DNA of 49,276 bases from Bacteroidales bacterium (GTDB lineage Bacteria; Bacteroidota; Bacteroidia; Bacteroidales; ML635J-15), in the NCBI GenBank assembly GCA_017645925.1, contig JAGCNN010000114.1, forward strand, positions 1 to 49,276. The letters are read 5' to 3'. Of the stretch, positions 24,271 through 35,700 are shown one piece after another. Made by a program: the position numbers and the translations under genes. Numbering within the stretch: position 1 is the first letter of the stretch; the number at the start of each line of letters is the position of its first letter. The notes beneath the pieces were generated by a model. It searched no databases. It was not told the origin of the DNA and worked only from the letters and a program-made list of their open reading frames with translations.

Positions 24271-27200
24271 ATGAGAAGGTTATTTTTGTTAGCATTATTG
24301 GTTCTATTTACCTTGCCAATATTTGCAAAGCATGTTGATGTCGAAACTGCCCAAACCGTGGCAAGATCGTTCATGTCACAGAACTTAGGTGTATCAACAC
24401 GTGCTACATTCAGCGACGTTACATCGCAAACAGAATTCACAAACTTCTACATCTTCAACACCGATGGCGGTTTCATAATCGTGGCGGCCGACGACATTGC
24501 AACACCAATACTTGGTTATTCGGACGCTGGTATTTTCAATCCCAACAACATTCCGGTAAATATGCACGAGTGGCTTCTCGGCTATGACCGCGACATCAGC
24601 TTGGGCATAAGCAACGGCGTATCGGCATCACCAGAAATTGCCGCCGACTGGAGAAAATTGGTTAGTGGAATAGCTGTTTCGCAAAAACGTAGCAGGTCGG
24701 TAAATGCACTTGTACAGACAAGGTGGAATCAGGGTTCGCCGTACAACACCTTTTGTCCCTACGACACCGACGAAGGCGAGCGCACGGTAACAGGTTGTGT
24801 TGCTACAGCTATGGCGCAGATAATGAAATATTGGAACTACCCTGCTCAAGGTAATGGTTCGCAAACATATACACATTCCCGATATGGAGAGTTGAGTGTA
24901 ACTTTCGGAAGCACAACCTACGATTGGAGCAACATGCTGAATACTTATACCAATTCAGCTACTGATGCACAGAAGAATGCTGTTGCAACATTGATGTACA
25001 GCTGCGGCGTGGCTGTAAAAATGTCGTATGGAGTAAGCCGCACAGGCGGTAGTGGCGCCGTAACCGTAGGTCCATACAATGGAACTGCCGAATATGCAAT
25101 GGAGAACTTCTTTCTCTACAAGAATACGCTTGAAGGCCGATTCAGAAGCGACTACGAAGACACGGACTGGAAAAATATGATAATAGCAGACCTTGATGCC
25201 AGCAGACCAATCATTTACACAGGTAGAGGCGATGGTGGCGGACATTGCTTTATCTGCGACGGCTACAACAACAACAATCAGTTCCATTTCAACTGGGGCT
25301 GGGGCGGATACTGCGATGGTTTCTATGCAATCAATAGCCTTGAACCTGGTACTGGTGGTATTGGTAGCGGCAACGGAACATACAACGATAGCCAGTCGGC
25401 AATATTTGGAATAGAACCCAATGCCGGTCTCTTTGCTATTCCAAACGCACTTACCCTTTCGGGAGTCGGTGAAAGCAAGACTTTCATGGTTCGCTCCAGC
25501 ACAGCTTCAAACCAATCATGGACGGCAACTTCAAGTCAGTCGTGGTTGACACTTAGTCCAGCCACAGGAGCAGGTAGCGGTTCAAATACTACTGTTACTG
25601 CTACAGCCGAACGCAACAACACTGCATCGGAACGCACGGCAACCATAACAATAACGCAAGGAAGCTCAACAACTATGGTAACCGTTGTTCAGCCAAGCGG
25701 TATTCCCAACGACCCAGGTTGCTTCGGAGTTGATGGATACGATTCATTCTTGATTCTTGAACCCGGCAACATGGTTATAGAATGTGGTGAAGGTTTTGGA
25801 TATTACACCACTGGACATCAAATTACTAAGGTCAAATTTTCAAGTCTTGATGGTGCCGCAACTACAAACTATACCGATTACACAAACAAGAGTTTTACCA
25901 TAAAGATTTACGAAGGTGGAAGCAAAGAATCGCTCAGCAGCGGATATACATCGAATATTGCAGGCGCAATGGGAACTCAGGTATATTCACAGAACTTTAC
26001 ACAGCCCGATTTTGGGGAACAGGAAGTAATCCTCAACACTCCTTATACTATTGACGAAACTAAAAATTTCTGGGTTGTACTGGTGGCAAATGGAAAATCT
26101 CTTATTAAAGAAAAGTGGATTGACTATGGAGAGCCCATACCAAGAGACAACTATGAAAGTAGTTTAGCTGCTTATGATGGCAAATATCTATATACAGACA
26201 CTTATGAAGGAACTGATTATCTGAATGTAAGCACTACAGCATACTACACCGACGAAAGCCGTGCTTATCTACAAATATGTTCTGTAGATTTTTTGCTGAC
26301 ATTCTGTACTGTCAATCCGGCGTTGCTTATGGTAACACCTGAAACTCTTAACTTTGAAGCAACTGGTGAGACTAAAAACTTCACCGTCAAGGCGAACGAT
26401 AATGTGTCGGCAAACTGGACGGCTGTTTCAAGCGAAAGCTGGCTAACCCTTTCGGCATATTCGGGAAGCGGAAACGGAGCAACGACAACAGTTACCGCTA
26501 CAGCAGCAGAAAACATAAGTGGTGCCGACAGAGAAGCAACAATAACCATAACCCAAGGTTCAGAAACAAGAGTTATCACTGTTACACAGCCCGATGGTTC
26601 GATTGCCGACATAAACAGATGGTATGGAAATATGGCACCTAATAATATGTATATTTTAGAAGAAGGCAATCAGGCGATTATAAGACCGGAAAAATATGGC
26701 AATTTTACAGCGGGCAGCCAAGTAACAAAAGTTAGATTTGAAACTTATAATGGTGCACGTTTACAAGGTTACAGCGACTATGTCAACACGAGCTTTACAA
26801 TTAAGATATACGAAAACAATAGCGTAAACTCTGCTTTAACATCATCTCCCGGATACACATCAAATATTAATGCTTGTATAGGAACTGAAGTATATTCACA
26901 GAATTATACATCGGAAAGTTTTGCAGATAACGATTATGACAAAACTCATATAGTTGAACTTAACACCCCATATACAATACAGGATGGTGTCAATTTCTGG
27001 ATTGCAGTCGTTGTAAATGGTAATACTCTATTCGATTATGATAGGGTATCTTCGGGTGAACCTATTCTTTCTTCGGAATACAATTCGAGCATGGCTGTCG
27101 CAAGAGCCAACGGAAAATATTTGTATGTAGATACTTATTCTGGTACTGACTATCTAAACATGAATAACATTACTTATACAGATGGTGATTACAATAATAC

Positions 27201-30200
27201 ATATTCAATGAATTTCGACCTCTCCTTCTATGTGTCCGATGGCATAACTGCTTATGTGCCGTCTTCCGACTTCGAGGCAAAAATCTATGGAGAGGATAAT
27301 TACTTAATTAGAAATGCTGTTTCCATTGGAGCAACCGATAATATTGTATTGTATTCAACCGCAACAAACAACGGACCCGACAATGCGGTGCAGCCATACG
27401 GAATAACATTGAAGTTAGGTTCTGAAACCTTGGACGAACGTACAATCAACCTTTCGGAATCAAGTCCTTTATCAGTTGGCTATAGAAGAGGTTTCTCATA
27501 TACAATAACAGCCGAACAACTGAACCAAATGCTGGCAACGGGAACTTTCGACATTTGTTTTTCAATTGATTATTCCGGACAAGATGTAAATGAGACTAAC
27601 AATACCTATTGCATAACTATAATCCGTGAAAATCCGACTTTTACAATTTCGGCCAGCGCACAGCCTACAGCAGGAGGCAGTGTAACGGGAACAGGAACCT
27701 ACGAATTGGGCGAAGGAGTAAACCTTGTGGCAACCCCAGCAAATGGCTATCTTTTTACCAACTGGACAGAAAACGGAACTGTTGTCTCAACAAATGCAAA
27801 TTATCAGTTTACAGTAACCTCAGACCGTACACTTGTAGCAAACTTCACACAGAGAACATACAACGTTACTGCAACTGTTGACCCTGCAAACAGCGGTACA
27901 ATCAGCGGCAACAACAGCCCTTATACTTACGGAGCAAATGTTTCGCTTACCGCAAATGCTAATGACGGATATACATTCATAAACTGGACTGACGAAGATG
28001 CCAACGTGGTTTCAACCAATGCAACATATCAGTTTGCAATTGACGGCAACAGAACACTAGTTGCTCACTTCGAAAGCGAAGAGTATGAAATAACAGCAAC
28101 CGCAAATCCTAGCGCAGGCGGCTCAGTTACTGGTGCTGGAACTTTCCAATATGGAGAGCAGGTAACACTTACAGCAACAGCAAACGAAGGCTACAATTTT
28201 GTAAATTGGACAGAAAACGGCACTGCTGTTTCTACCGATGCTGAATACTCATTTACGGCAACAGCAAACCGCAATTTGGTTGCAAACTTCCAAATCAATA
28301 GCTATAATATTTCTGCAACAGCAAATCCAGTAGCTGGTGGAACTATCAGCGGTGCGGGCAATTATAATCACGGTCAAGCCGTTAGCTTGACAGCAACCGC
28401 AAACATAGGCTACAATTTCGTCAACTGGACCGAAAACGGCACGGTCGTTTCTACGAATACGACATATTCGTTCACAGCAACAGCCGACAGAACCTTGGTT
28501 GCCAACTTCGAAGCAATTGTATATAACATTTCGGCAAGCGCAAGCCCTGTTGAGGGAGGAACAGTTGCTGGTGCTGGAGATTACAACTACGGTCAGGATG
28601 TAACGCTTACGGCAACCGCAAATACAGGTTACTCATTCACCAATTGGACTGAAGATGGCTCAGTTGTTTCCTCCAATGCAAACTACACATTCACAGTATC
28701 AGGAAACAGAACTTTGGTTGCTAATTTCGAAATCAGCACCTATACCATTACTGCAAGTGCAAATCCAGTTGCTGGCGGTACAGTTAGCGGTGCCGGAGAA
28801 TACACTCACGGACAATCTGTTACTCTCAACGCAACAACAAATACTGGTTACAACTTTGTAAACTGGACAGAGAACGGCTCAGTTGTTTCTACAGATGCTG
28901 AATATTCGTTTACAGCAGAAGCAGACAGAACTTTGGTTGCAAACTTCGAAGCAATTACCTACACAATCTCAGCAAGTGCAAACCCAGTAGAAGGCGGAAC
29001 AATCAATGGTGCAGGTGATTATACCTACGGACAGAATGTTACTCTTAATGCAGTTGCAAACGCCGGTTACACTTTTGTAAACTGGACCGAAAACGGTACT
29101 GAAGTTTCTACTGATGCAGAATATTCGTTCTCAGCAACGACAAGCAGAACCTTAGTTGCAAACTTCCAGATTAACACCTATACGATTTCGGTTACAGCCA
29201 ACCCTGCTGAATATGGAACAGTTAATGGCGGCGGTAATTATACTCACGGTCAAACAGTAACACTAAACGCAACAGCAAACACTGATTACTCATTTGTAAA
29301 CTGGACCGAAAACGGGAACATTGTTTCAACGGAAGCCGAATATTCGTTTACAGCAACTGCAAACAGAACTTTGGTCGCTAACTTTGCAACAATAACCTAC
29401 ACAATTACAGCAAGTGCAAATCCAACAGAAGGCGGAACAGTAAATGGTTCGGGTAATTATGCATCTGGTCAGACCGTAAATCTCAATGCTGTAGCAAATA
29501 CAGGATACAATTTCACCAATTGGACTGAGAATGGCTCTGTAGTTTCTACAAATGCAGAGTACTCGTTTACAGCAGAAGCAGACAGAACTTTGACTGCTAA
29601 TTTTGAACTCGTTAACTACACTATTTCGGCAGTAGCAAATCCTGCTGAAGGAGGAACAATCAATGGTGCAGGTGATTATACATACGGTCAGACGGTTAGT
29701 CTTTCGGCAGTGGCAAACACTGGTTACACATTTGTCAACTGGACAGAAAATGAAACTGAAGTTTCTACTGATGCAACCTACTCGTTTACTGCAACAGAAA
29801 ACCGCAACCTAGTTGCCAACTTCCAGATTAACACCTACACTATTTGGGCAAGTGCAAGCCCAGAAGAAGGCGGAACTGTAAATGGCGCAGGTAATTACAA
29901 CTATGGTCAGAATGTAACGCTTACAGCAACCGCAAACATTGGCTACACATTCTCCAACTGGACAGAAGGCACCGAAATAGTTTCAACAAATATTGAATAT
30001 TCGTTCAATGCAACAGCCGACAGAACCTTGGTTGCCAATTTCACAATCAACGGCTATACAATTTCGGCTACAGCCAACCCAACCGATGGCGGCACAATCG
30101 AAGGTGCAGGCGATTACAACTACGGTCAGACTGCAACTCTAACAGCAACAGCAAATACTGGATACCACTTTGTCAACTGGACCGAAAATGACAATGAAGT

Positions 30201-32529
30201 TTCTACTGATGCAGAATATTCGTTTACAGTAAACGAAAACAGAACCTTGGTTGCTAATTTTGAAATCAACACCTACACTGTTACGGCTGTTGCCGAACCA
30301 ACCGAAGGCGGAACTGTTACGATTGATGTTCCATCACAGGACGACATTTACAACTACGGAACCAACCTTGTTATTACAGCAACCGCAAACGAAGGATACC
30401 ATTTTGTTCAGTGGAATGACGGTGTAACTACAGAGCAGAGAACTTATATGGTTGATGCCAATGCTGAATTTATAGCATATTTCGTACAAAACGAAGCTGC
30501 ACAATACATAATTGCCGCAATCGCAAATCCAACCGAAGGCGGTTCTATTGAGGGTGCTGGTATATATCTTGAAAATGAAGACGTTATCCTCACTGCAACA
30601 GCAAATCCAAATTATCACTTTGTAAACTGGACAGAAGACGATGCTGTAGTTTCTACCGACGCAAGTTATTCATTTACGGTAACATCAAACAGAACTTTGG
30701 TTGCTAATTTTGAACTCAACACCTACATAATTACAACAATCGCAAATCCTGTTGAAGGCGGAGTATTATCTGGAGCAGGAGAATACCAACATGGTCAGAT
30801 GGTATCGCTGAGAGTAACTACAAATGCAGGTTACAATTTTGTCAGCTGGACCGAAAATGGTTCTGTTATTTTGAATACTCCAAGTTATTCGTTCCAGGCA
30901 ACTGCCGACAGGACTTTGGTTGCTAACTTCGAAGCAGTTACCTGCAATATTACAGCAAGTGCAAATCCAGAAGAAGGCGGAACAGTAACGGGTTCTGGCA
31001 ACTATGCATACGGACAGACAGTAACGCTCACCGCAACAGCAAACGATGGTTACATATTTGCCAACTGGACCGAAAATGGCTTCTTTGTTTCTAGCGATGC
31101 TGAGTATTCATTTACAGCAACATCCGGCAGAAATTTGGTTGCCAACTTTGGAGCAAGTAGCTATACAATTTCGGCTAGTGCAAACCCGATAGAAGGTGGT
31201 TCGGTAGAAGGCGCAGGCGAATATATTCCAGGTCAGACTGTACGTCTCAATGCTATCGCAAACGAAGGCTACACATTTGTCAACTGGACTGAAAACGGTA
31301 CTGTTGTTTATACAAATGCAAACTACCCGTTCACAGCAATATCCGACAGAAATTTGGTTGCCAACTTTGTGATAAATACCTACACGATTATTGCAAGTGC
31401 AAGCCCAGTTGCCGGAGGTACAGTAGATGGTGGCGGCGAATACACATACGGACAAACTGCGACCGTAACGGCAAATGCAAATACGGGGTACTCATTTGTC
31501 AATTGGACAGAAAACAATGAAGTCGTTTCGTCTGAACCAGAATATTCGTTTATGGTAACCAATGACAGGAGGCTTGTCGCAAACTTCAGCATAAGCACAT
31601 TTACAATTTCGGCAAGCGCAAATCCTGCTGAAGGAGGAACAGTGGAAGGTGCCGATGAATACACATACGGTCAGACTGCTACACTTAGGGCAACGGCAAA
31701 CGAAAACTACAACTTTACGAACTGGACCGAAGACGGCGAAGTTGTTTCGAGCGATGCTGAATATTCGTTTACAGTAACTGCCGACAGAACCCTTGTGGCT
31801 AACTTCATTTATAACTCTACTGTATATAACATCACAGCAACAGCCAATCCAACAGATGGCGGAACGATAGATGGAGCTGGCGAATATCGTGAAGGAGAAA
31901 CAGTTTCTCTTTCGGCATCTGCAAATCCAGATTATCACTTTGTAAATTGGACAGAAAACGACATTGTTGTTTCTGTAAATGCAGACTATTCGTTTACCGC
32001 AAGGGAAGACCGCAATCTTGTTGCTAATTTCCAAAAGGACAGATATACTGTTTATGTAACAACAAATCTTTTGGAAGCCGGTACAATAGAAGGTGATGGA
32101 GAATATGCGGTCGGAGAAACAGCAACTCTTATTGCTACAGCAAACGAAAACTACCGCTTCGTCAACTGGACAGAAGCAGGCGAAGAATTATCAACGGAAA
32201 CTGAATATTCATTTGTGGTAACCAGAGACAGATACATTGTGGCAAACTTCATTTATGAAATGTCGGTTGATGTAATAGAATTAGGTTCAATCTCCGTTTA
32301 TCCTAATCCGACACGCGGAATGTTCAAGGTTGGCTTCGGTTCAATCAACGGCGATGTTACCTGCCAGATTGTAAATGCAAGTGGCTCGGTTATCGAGACA
32401 AGGGAATTAAATGTAACCGACGGTTCCGAATTTGTCTTCGACTGCAATGTTGCTCCGGGCGTTTACTTCGTAAGAGTAATTTCCGATGACAGAGTATGGA
32501 CTGAATCTATCGTAATTAACAGATATTAA
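24271..32529 (+). CDS. Giant C10 cysteine protease with 21 InlB-like repeats and T9SS sorting domain
   Basis: 2752 residues. Signal peptide (MRRLFLLALLVLFTLPIFA), then a Spi-like propeptide and the C10 (SpeB/interpain) domain. The nucleophile is C176 in TVTGCVATAMAQ, the histidine is H325 in GGGHCFICDGY, and NWGWGG follows. Two BACON domains lie at about 385-477 and 683-774, each followed or separated by a module with LEPGN/LEEGN and IKIYE motifs. A CARDB-like domain covers about 998-1120. Residues 1123-2660 are 21 tandem units of ~73 residues (core GYNFVNWTENG...SFTATADRTLVANF). The end is a type A T9SS domain starting SVYPNPTRGMF. Extracellular protein degradation is likely. The repeat array is far longer than in typical C10 enzymes and may serve as a stalk or adhesin. 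It is paralogous to the next gene. Confidence 0.93.
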   Translation: MRRLFLLALLVLFTLPIFAKHVDVETAQTVARSFMSQNLGVSTRATFSDVTSQTEFTNFYIFNTDGGFIIVAADDIATPILGYSDAGIFNPNNIPVNMHEWLLGYDRDISLGISNGVSASPEIAADWRKLVSGIAVSQKRSRSVNALVQTRWNQGSPYNTFCPYDTDEGERTVTGCVATAMAQIMKYWNYPAQGNGSQTYTHSRYGELSVTFGSTTYDWSNMLNTYTNSATDAQKNAVATLMYSCGVAVKMSYGVSRTGGSGAVTVGPYNGTAEYAMENFFLYKNTLEGRFRSDYEDTDWKNMIIADLDASRPIIYTGRGDGGGHCFICDGYNNNNQFHFNWGWGGYCDGFYAINSLEPGTGGIGSGNGTYNDSQSAIFGIEPNAGLFAIPNALTLSGVGESKTFMVRSSTASNQSWTATSSQSWLTLSPATGAGSGSNTTVTATAERNNTASERTATITITQGSSTTMVTVVQPSGIPNDPGCFGVDGYDSFLILEPGNMVIECGEGFGYYTTGHQITKVKFSSLDGAATTNYTDYTNKSFTIKIYEGGSKESLSSGYTSNIAGAMGTQVYSQNFTQPDFGEQEVILNTPYTIDETKNFWVVLVANGKSLIKEKWIDYGEPIPRDNYESSLAAYDGKYLYTDTYEGTDYLNVSTTAYYTDESRAYLQICSVDFLLTFCTVNPALLMVTPETLNFEATGETKNFTVKANDNVSANWTAVSSESWLTLSAYSGSGNGATTTVTATAAENISGADREATITITQGSETRVITVTQPDGSIADINRWYGNMAPNNMYILEEGNQAIIRPEKYGNFTAGSQVTKVRFETYNGARLQGYSDYVNTSFTIKIYENNSVNSALTSSPGYTSNINACIGTEVYSQNYTSESFADNDYDKTHIVELNTPYTIQDGVNFWIAVVVNGNTLFDYDRVSSGEPILSSEYNSSMAVARANGKYLYVDTYSGTDYLNMNNITYTDGDYNNTYSMNFDLSFYVSDGITAYVPSSDFEAKIYGEDNYLIRNAVSIGATDNIVLYSTATNNGPDNAVQPYGITLKLGSETLDERTINLSESSPLSVGYRRGFSYTITAEQLNQMLATGTFDICFSIDYSGQDVNETNNTYCITIIRENPTFTISASAQPTAGGSVTGTGTYELGEGVNLVATPANGYLFTNWTENGTVVSTNANYQFTVTSDRTLVANFTQRTYNVTATVDPANSGTISGNNSPYTYGANVSLTANANDGYTFINWTDEDANVVSTNATYQFAIDGNRTLVAHFESEEYEITATANPSAGGSVTGAGTFQYGEQVTLTATANEGYNFVNWTENGTAVSTDAEYSFTATANRNLVANFQINSYNISATANPVAGGTISGAGNYNHGQAVSLTATANIGYNFVNWTENGTVVSTNTTYSFTATADRTLVANFEAIVYNISASASPVEGGTVAGAGDYNYGQDVTLTATANTGYSFTNWTEDGSVVSSNANYTFTVSGNRTLVANFEISTYTITASANPVAGGTVSGAGEYTHGQSVTLNATTNTGYNFVNWTENGSVVSTDAEYSFTAEADRTLVANFEAITYTISASANPVEGGTINGAGDYTYGQNVTLNAVANAGYTFVNWTENGTEVSTDAEYSFSATTSRTLVANFQINTYTISVTANPAEYGTVNGGGNYTHGQTVTLNATANTDYSFVNWTENGNIVSTEAEYSFTATANRTLVANFATITYTITASANPTEGGTVNGSGNYASGQTVNLNAVANTGYNFTNWTENGSVVSTNAEYSFTAEADRTLTANFELVNYTISAVANPAEGGTINGAGDYTYGQTVSLSAVANTGYTFVNWTENETEVSTDATYSFTATENRNLVANFQINTYTIWASASPEEGGTVNGAGNYNYGQNVTLTATANIGYTFSNWTEGTEIVSTNIEYSFNATADRTLVANFTINGYTISATANPTDGGTIEGAGDYNYGQTATLTATANTGYHFVNWTENDNEVSTDAEYSFTVNENRTLVANFEINTYTVTAVAEPTEGGTVTIDVPSQDDIYNYGTNLVITATANEGYHFVQWNDGVTTEQRTYMVDANAEFIAYFVQNEAAQYIIAAIANPTEGGSIEGAGIYLENEDVILTATANPNYHFVNWTEDDAVVSTDASYSFTVTSNRTLVANFELNTYIITTIANPVEGGVLSGAGEYQHGQMVSLRVTTNAGYNFVSWTENGSVILNTPSYSFQATADRTLVANFEAVTCNITASANPEEGGTVTGSGNYAYGQTVTLTATANDGYIFANWTENGFFVSSDAEYSFTATSGRNLVANFGASSYTISASANPIEGGSVEGAGEYIPGQTVRLNAIANEGYTFVNWTENGTVVYTNANYPFTAISDRNLVANFVINTYTIIASASPVAGGTVDGGGEYTYGQTATVTANANTGYSFVNWTENNEVVSSEPEYSFMVTNDRRLVANFSISTFTISASANPAEGGTVEGADEYTYGQTATLRATANENYNFTNWTEDGEVVSSDAEYSFTVTADRTLVANFIYNSTVYNITATANPTDGGTIDGAGEYREGETVSLSASANPDYHFVNWTENDIVVSVNADYSFTAREDRNLVANFQKDRYTVYVTTNLLEAGTIEGDGEYAVGETATLIATANENYRFVNWTEAGEELSTETEYSFVVTRDRYIVANFIYEMSVDVIELGSISVYPNPTRGMFKVGFGSINGDVTCQIVNASGSVIETRELNVTDGSEFVFDCNVAPGVYFVRVISDDRVWTESIVINRY
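27637..32250 (+). repeat. Array of 21 divergent InlB-like repeats inside the first C10 protease
   Basis: Unit length is about 220 bp, each unit encoding x-Y-T-I-x-A-x-A-N-P...G-G-T-V-x-G-A-G-x-Y...N-W-T-E...L-V-A-N-F. Unit 13 is irregular (TIDVPSQDDIYNYG, HFVQWNDGVTTEQRTY). Units differ enough at the DNA level to indicate an old array under selection. Confidence 0.9.
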
Positions 32530-32553
32530 AGAAGTTATTCGATTGTTATTATG

Positions 32554-32583
32554 AGGTGGATTCCAAGGAATCCACCTTTTTTT
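32554..32583 (+). terminator. Terminator after the first C10 protease gene
   Basis: An eleven-pair perfect stem AGGTGGATTCC/GGAATCCACCT with a two-base loop, followed by seven Ts. Confidence 0.9.
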
Positions 32584-32634
32584 ATTCCTTCGCAAAAAAA
32601 TCGCCAATCCAAAATAGTCAATCCAAAATTTGTT

Positions 32635-32642
32635 TATCTTTG
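32635..32642 (+). promoter_or_regulatory. Candidate -7 box TATCTTTG of the second C10 gene
   Basis: Matches TAnnTTTG, 82 bases before the ATG and downstream of the preceding terminator, so the two protease genes are probably separate transcripts. Confidence 0.45.
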
Positions 32643-32724
32643 CCATTTGTCTTTGCAGTCTTCCGTAGTGTAAAGACACATAGATTGCAAGTTATTAATA
32701 ATAAAGAGTTTAAATTTTTTAGTA

Positions 32725-35700
32725 ATGAAGAAAATAGTATTATTGTTTTTAATGCTGTCGTTAGGATTGTCGGTGTTCTGTTCACCGGTAAGCATCCAAA
32801 CGGCGCAGAGAGCTGCCGAGTCTTTCTGGGCTCAGATGAATGGTAGCAAAGTTTCGTTTGTAGGATCTCAAACGGAATTTACAGAATTCTATGTGTTTAA
32901 CAATCAGATTGGTGAAGGTTTTGTCCTCGTTTCAGCCGACGATATTGCCCATCCTATTCTTGGTTACTCCGACAAGGGTTCATTCAGAACCGATGTCCAG
33001 TTGCCTGTTAATGTAAGAGGTTGGTTCAAGGGTATATCAAAGGAAATAAGCTCAGCGGTTGAATTGGGCGTACAACAGAGCGAGGAAGTTCGTGAAGAAT
33101 GGAACAGCCTGCTCGAAGGAACTGCTTATCCAAAGCGTTCGACAAGGGCTGTAAGTGCTTTGCTAAGCACTACTTGGGATCAAGGTAAACCATACAACAA
33201 CCTTTGCCCCGCTGATGCTAATACAGACTCGTATTACGGTGGTCGTACCGTTACTGGATGTGTTGCTACTGCAATGGCTCAGGTTATGAAATATTGGAAC
33301 TACCCAACACAAGGATCAGGTTCTCACTCTTATTCAAGTTCATACGGAACATTGAGTGCAAACTTCGGCAACACTACTTATGATTGGACAAATATGCCTA
33401 ACAACTTGACAAACTACTCAAGTTCGGCACAGAAGACTGCTGTTGCAACACTTATGTATCATTGCGGTATTGCTGTGGAAATGAGTTACGACATAGCAGA
33501 AAACGGTGGTAGCGGTGCATATACAGTAGCATACGGAAATACTCCATGCGCTAAGAGTGCTCTTGTTACTTATTTCAAGTATAAATCATCAATTCAAGGA
33601 TTGTTTAGAGCTAGCTATTCAGACACCAACTGGAAGAACCTTCTGAAAGCAGACCTTGACGCAGGCAGACCTATTATGTATTCTGGTGCAAGCGATGAAG
33701 GTGGACATAGCTTTGTATGCGACGGTTACAACAATAGCGACCAATTCCATTTCAACTGGGGCTGGAGCGGAAGCTATGACGGATTTTTCTCTCTCAATGC
33801 AATGACTCCTGGTTCTGGCGGTATCGGTGGCGCTGGATACGATTTTAGCGAAGACCAAGATGCTATTATAGGTATTGAACCAGCAGGAATTACGGTTAGT
33901 CCTACAACGGTACAGCTTCCAAGTGCTGGCGGAAGCGCAACAGTAACTGTAACAGCAGGATCTGCATCCACATCGTGGTCAGCAACAAGCTCAGCAAGCT
34001 GGGTTTCTTTCACCCCGACAACAGGCAGCGGTAACGGATCAACAACAACAATGACTATTTCTGCTTCTGCAAACAACTCTAATTCAACTCGCAATGCTAC
34101 CATAACATTGACACAAGGAACTCAAACCGCAACTGTTACGGTTACCCAGTTGGATGCAGCTGCTGAAGCTTGCTATGTCACAAACGAAGACATTATGAGC
34201 GATGATTCTACTGCTACATCAGGCGTAGGTTCAAACATTTATTATTCTACTTATTTTACAAAAATTGCTGAAAAAATAGATGTAACAGGCAATTACACAA
34301 TTGACAAAATTACATTTCCCGACATGCTAAATACTGCAACCTCAGGAAATATTGCAATAAAAGTATGGAGTGCAACTTCTGCAGGTGCTCCAAATGCAGA
34401 ATTGTATTCAGCTAATGTAAGCATGACAACAATCAACAATGCGCTAACTACAGGACAACTGACTAACGGCACAACATGCTACTATGGTGCATACGAACAC
34501 ACATTGACTTCGCCAGTCGTAGCATCGGGTCCATTTTTCGTAGGCATTGACTTTACTAGCCTTGGCGCAGGAAACAGCTCCACTATGTCAAATGTAGTAT
34601 GCATTGCTGACAATCAAAACCACGACCTTGACAATACTGCTTATATCTATAGCATATACAGCGGATATACTGGATGGAAATTAATAACCAACTTCTTTGA
34701 AGGAGTAGATGAAGCTAAATTTGCTATTCAGGCACATATTTGTCCTACTGATGAACAACCGAATGTTCTTTCTGTTTCTCCATCAACTCTCAGCTACACA
34801 GCAGCAGGCGAAAGCAAGACTGTTACCGTTACAAGCAATGTTTCATGGACAGCAACCTCATCGGCAAGCTGGCTGACTTTAAGCCCCACTTCTGGTTCTA
34901 ACAACGGCACAATTACCGCTGTTGCAGCAGCAAACACATCAACCTCGCAGCGTACAGCTACAATAACAGTTTCTGCAAGTGGCGTAAGTTCGCAGACTAT
35001 CAGCGTAACACAGGCTGGTGAAAGCGGCGGCAGTGGAACTGGCGACTGCGTTGTACTGCACGAAGACAGATTTGATTCTCCAACCGTATATTCAGTACAG
35101 GACGATGGCGGCTATGTCTGCGGTAGCAATTCATACGGAGACCAAGCTAAAGCCGAATATTTTGAACTTTCAGGCAACTACAACATCACCAGCATTGATT
35201 TTGCATACGCAATTGACGGAACCGACGGAAGCGTTACTTTCAAGGTATGGGCAAACAATAATGGCACCCCCGGTAGCGAACTTGCTTCTCAAACAGTAAC
35301 TTTGTCGAACCTTTATTCAGCAGCAACTAGCCAAAGCGGAATTATGATAGGCTCTTATACTTGGACTTTGTCAAGCCCTGTTGCTATTTCCACCAACTTC
35401 TTTGCCGGATTTGATGTTTCAAGTGCAACAAGTTATATAGGTCTGCTTTCTACAGCACAAGGTAGCGGATACACCAATAGCTGCTACGAACTTTACAACG
35501 GAAGCTGGGGTGATATGTACACAAATTGGCAGGAACTCGATATTTCAATGTATGTACTGCCTACAGTATGCCCAACAGGTACAACTCCATCCTACAACCT
35601 CACGGTTTCGCCGTCATCACTCAGCTACACTGCTGATGGCGCAAGCAAGACGGTTAATGTTACAAGCAACACATCATGGACTGCAACATCATCGGCAAGC

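Noticed and set aside
30334-32034. Several minus-strand ORFs of 90-180 codons inside the C10 protease
   Set aside because: They are antisense shadows of the repeated coding sequence, with repetitive nonsense products.
27637-32250. 220-bp periodicity considered as a CRISPR or satellite array
   Set aside because: It is an uninterrupted reading frame with conserved protein units.
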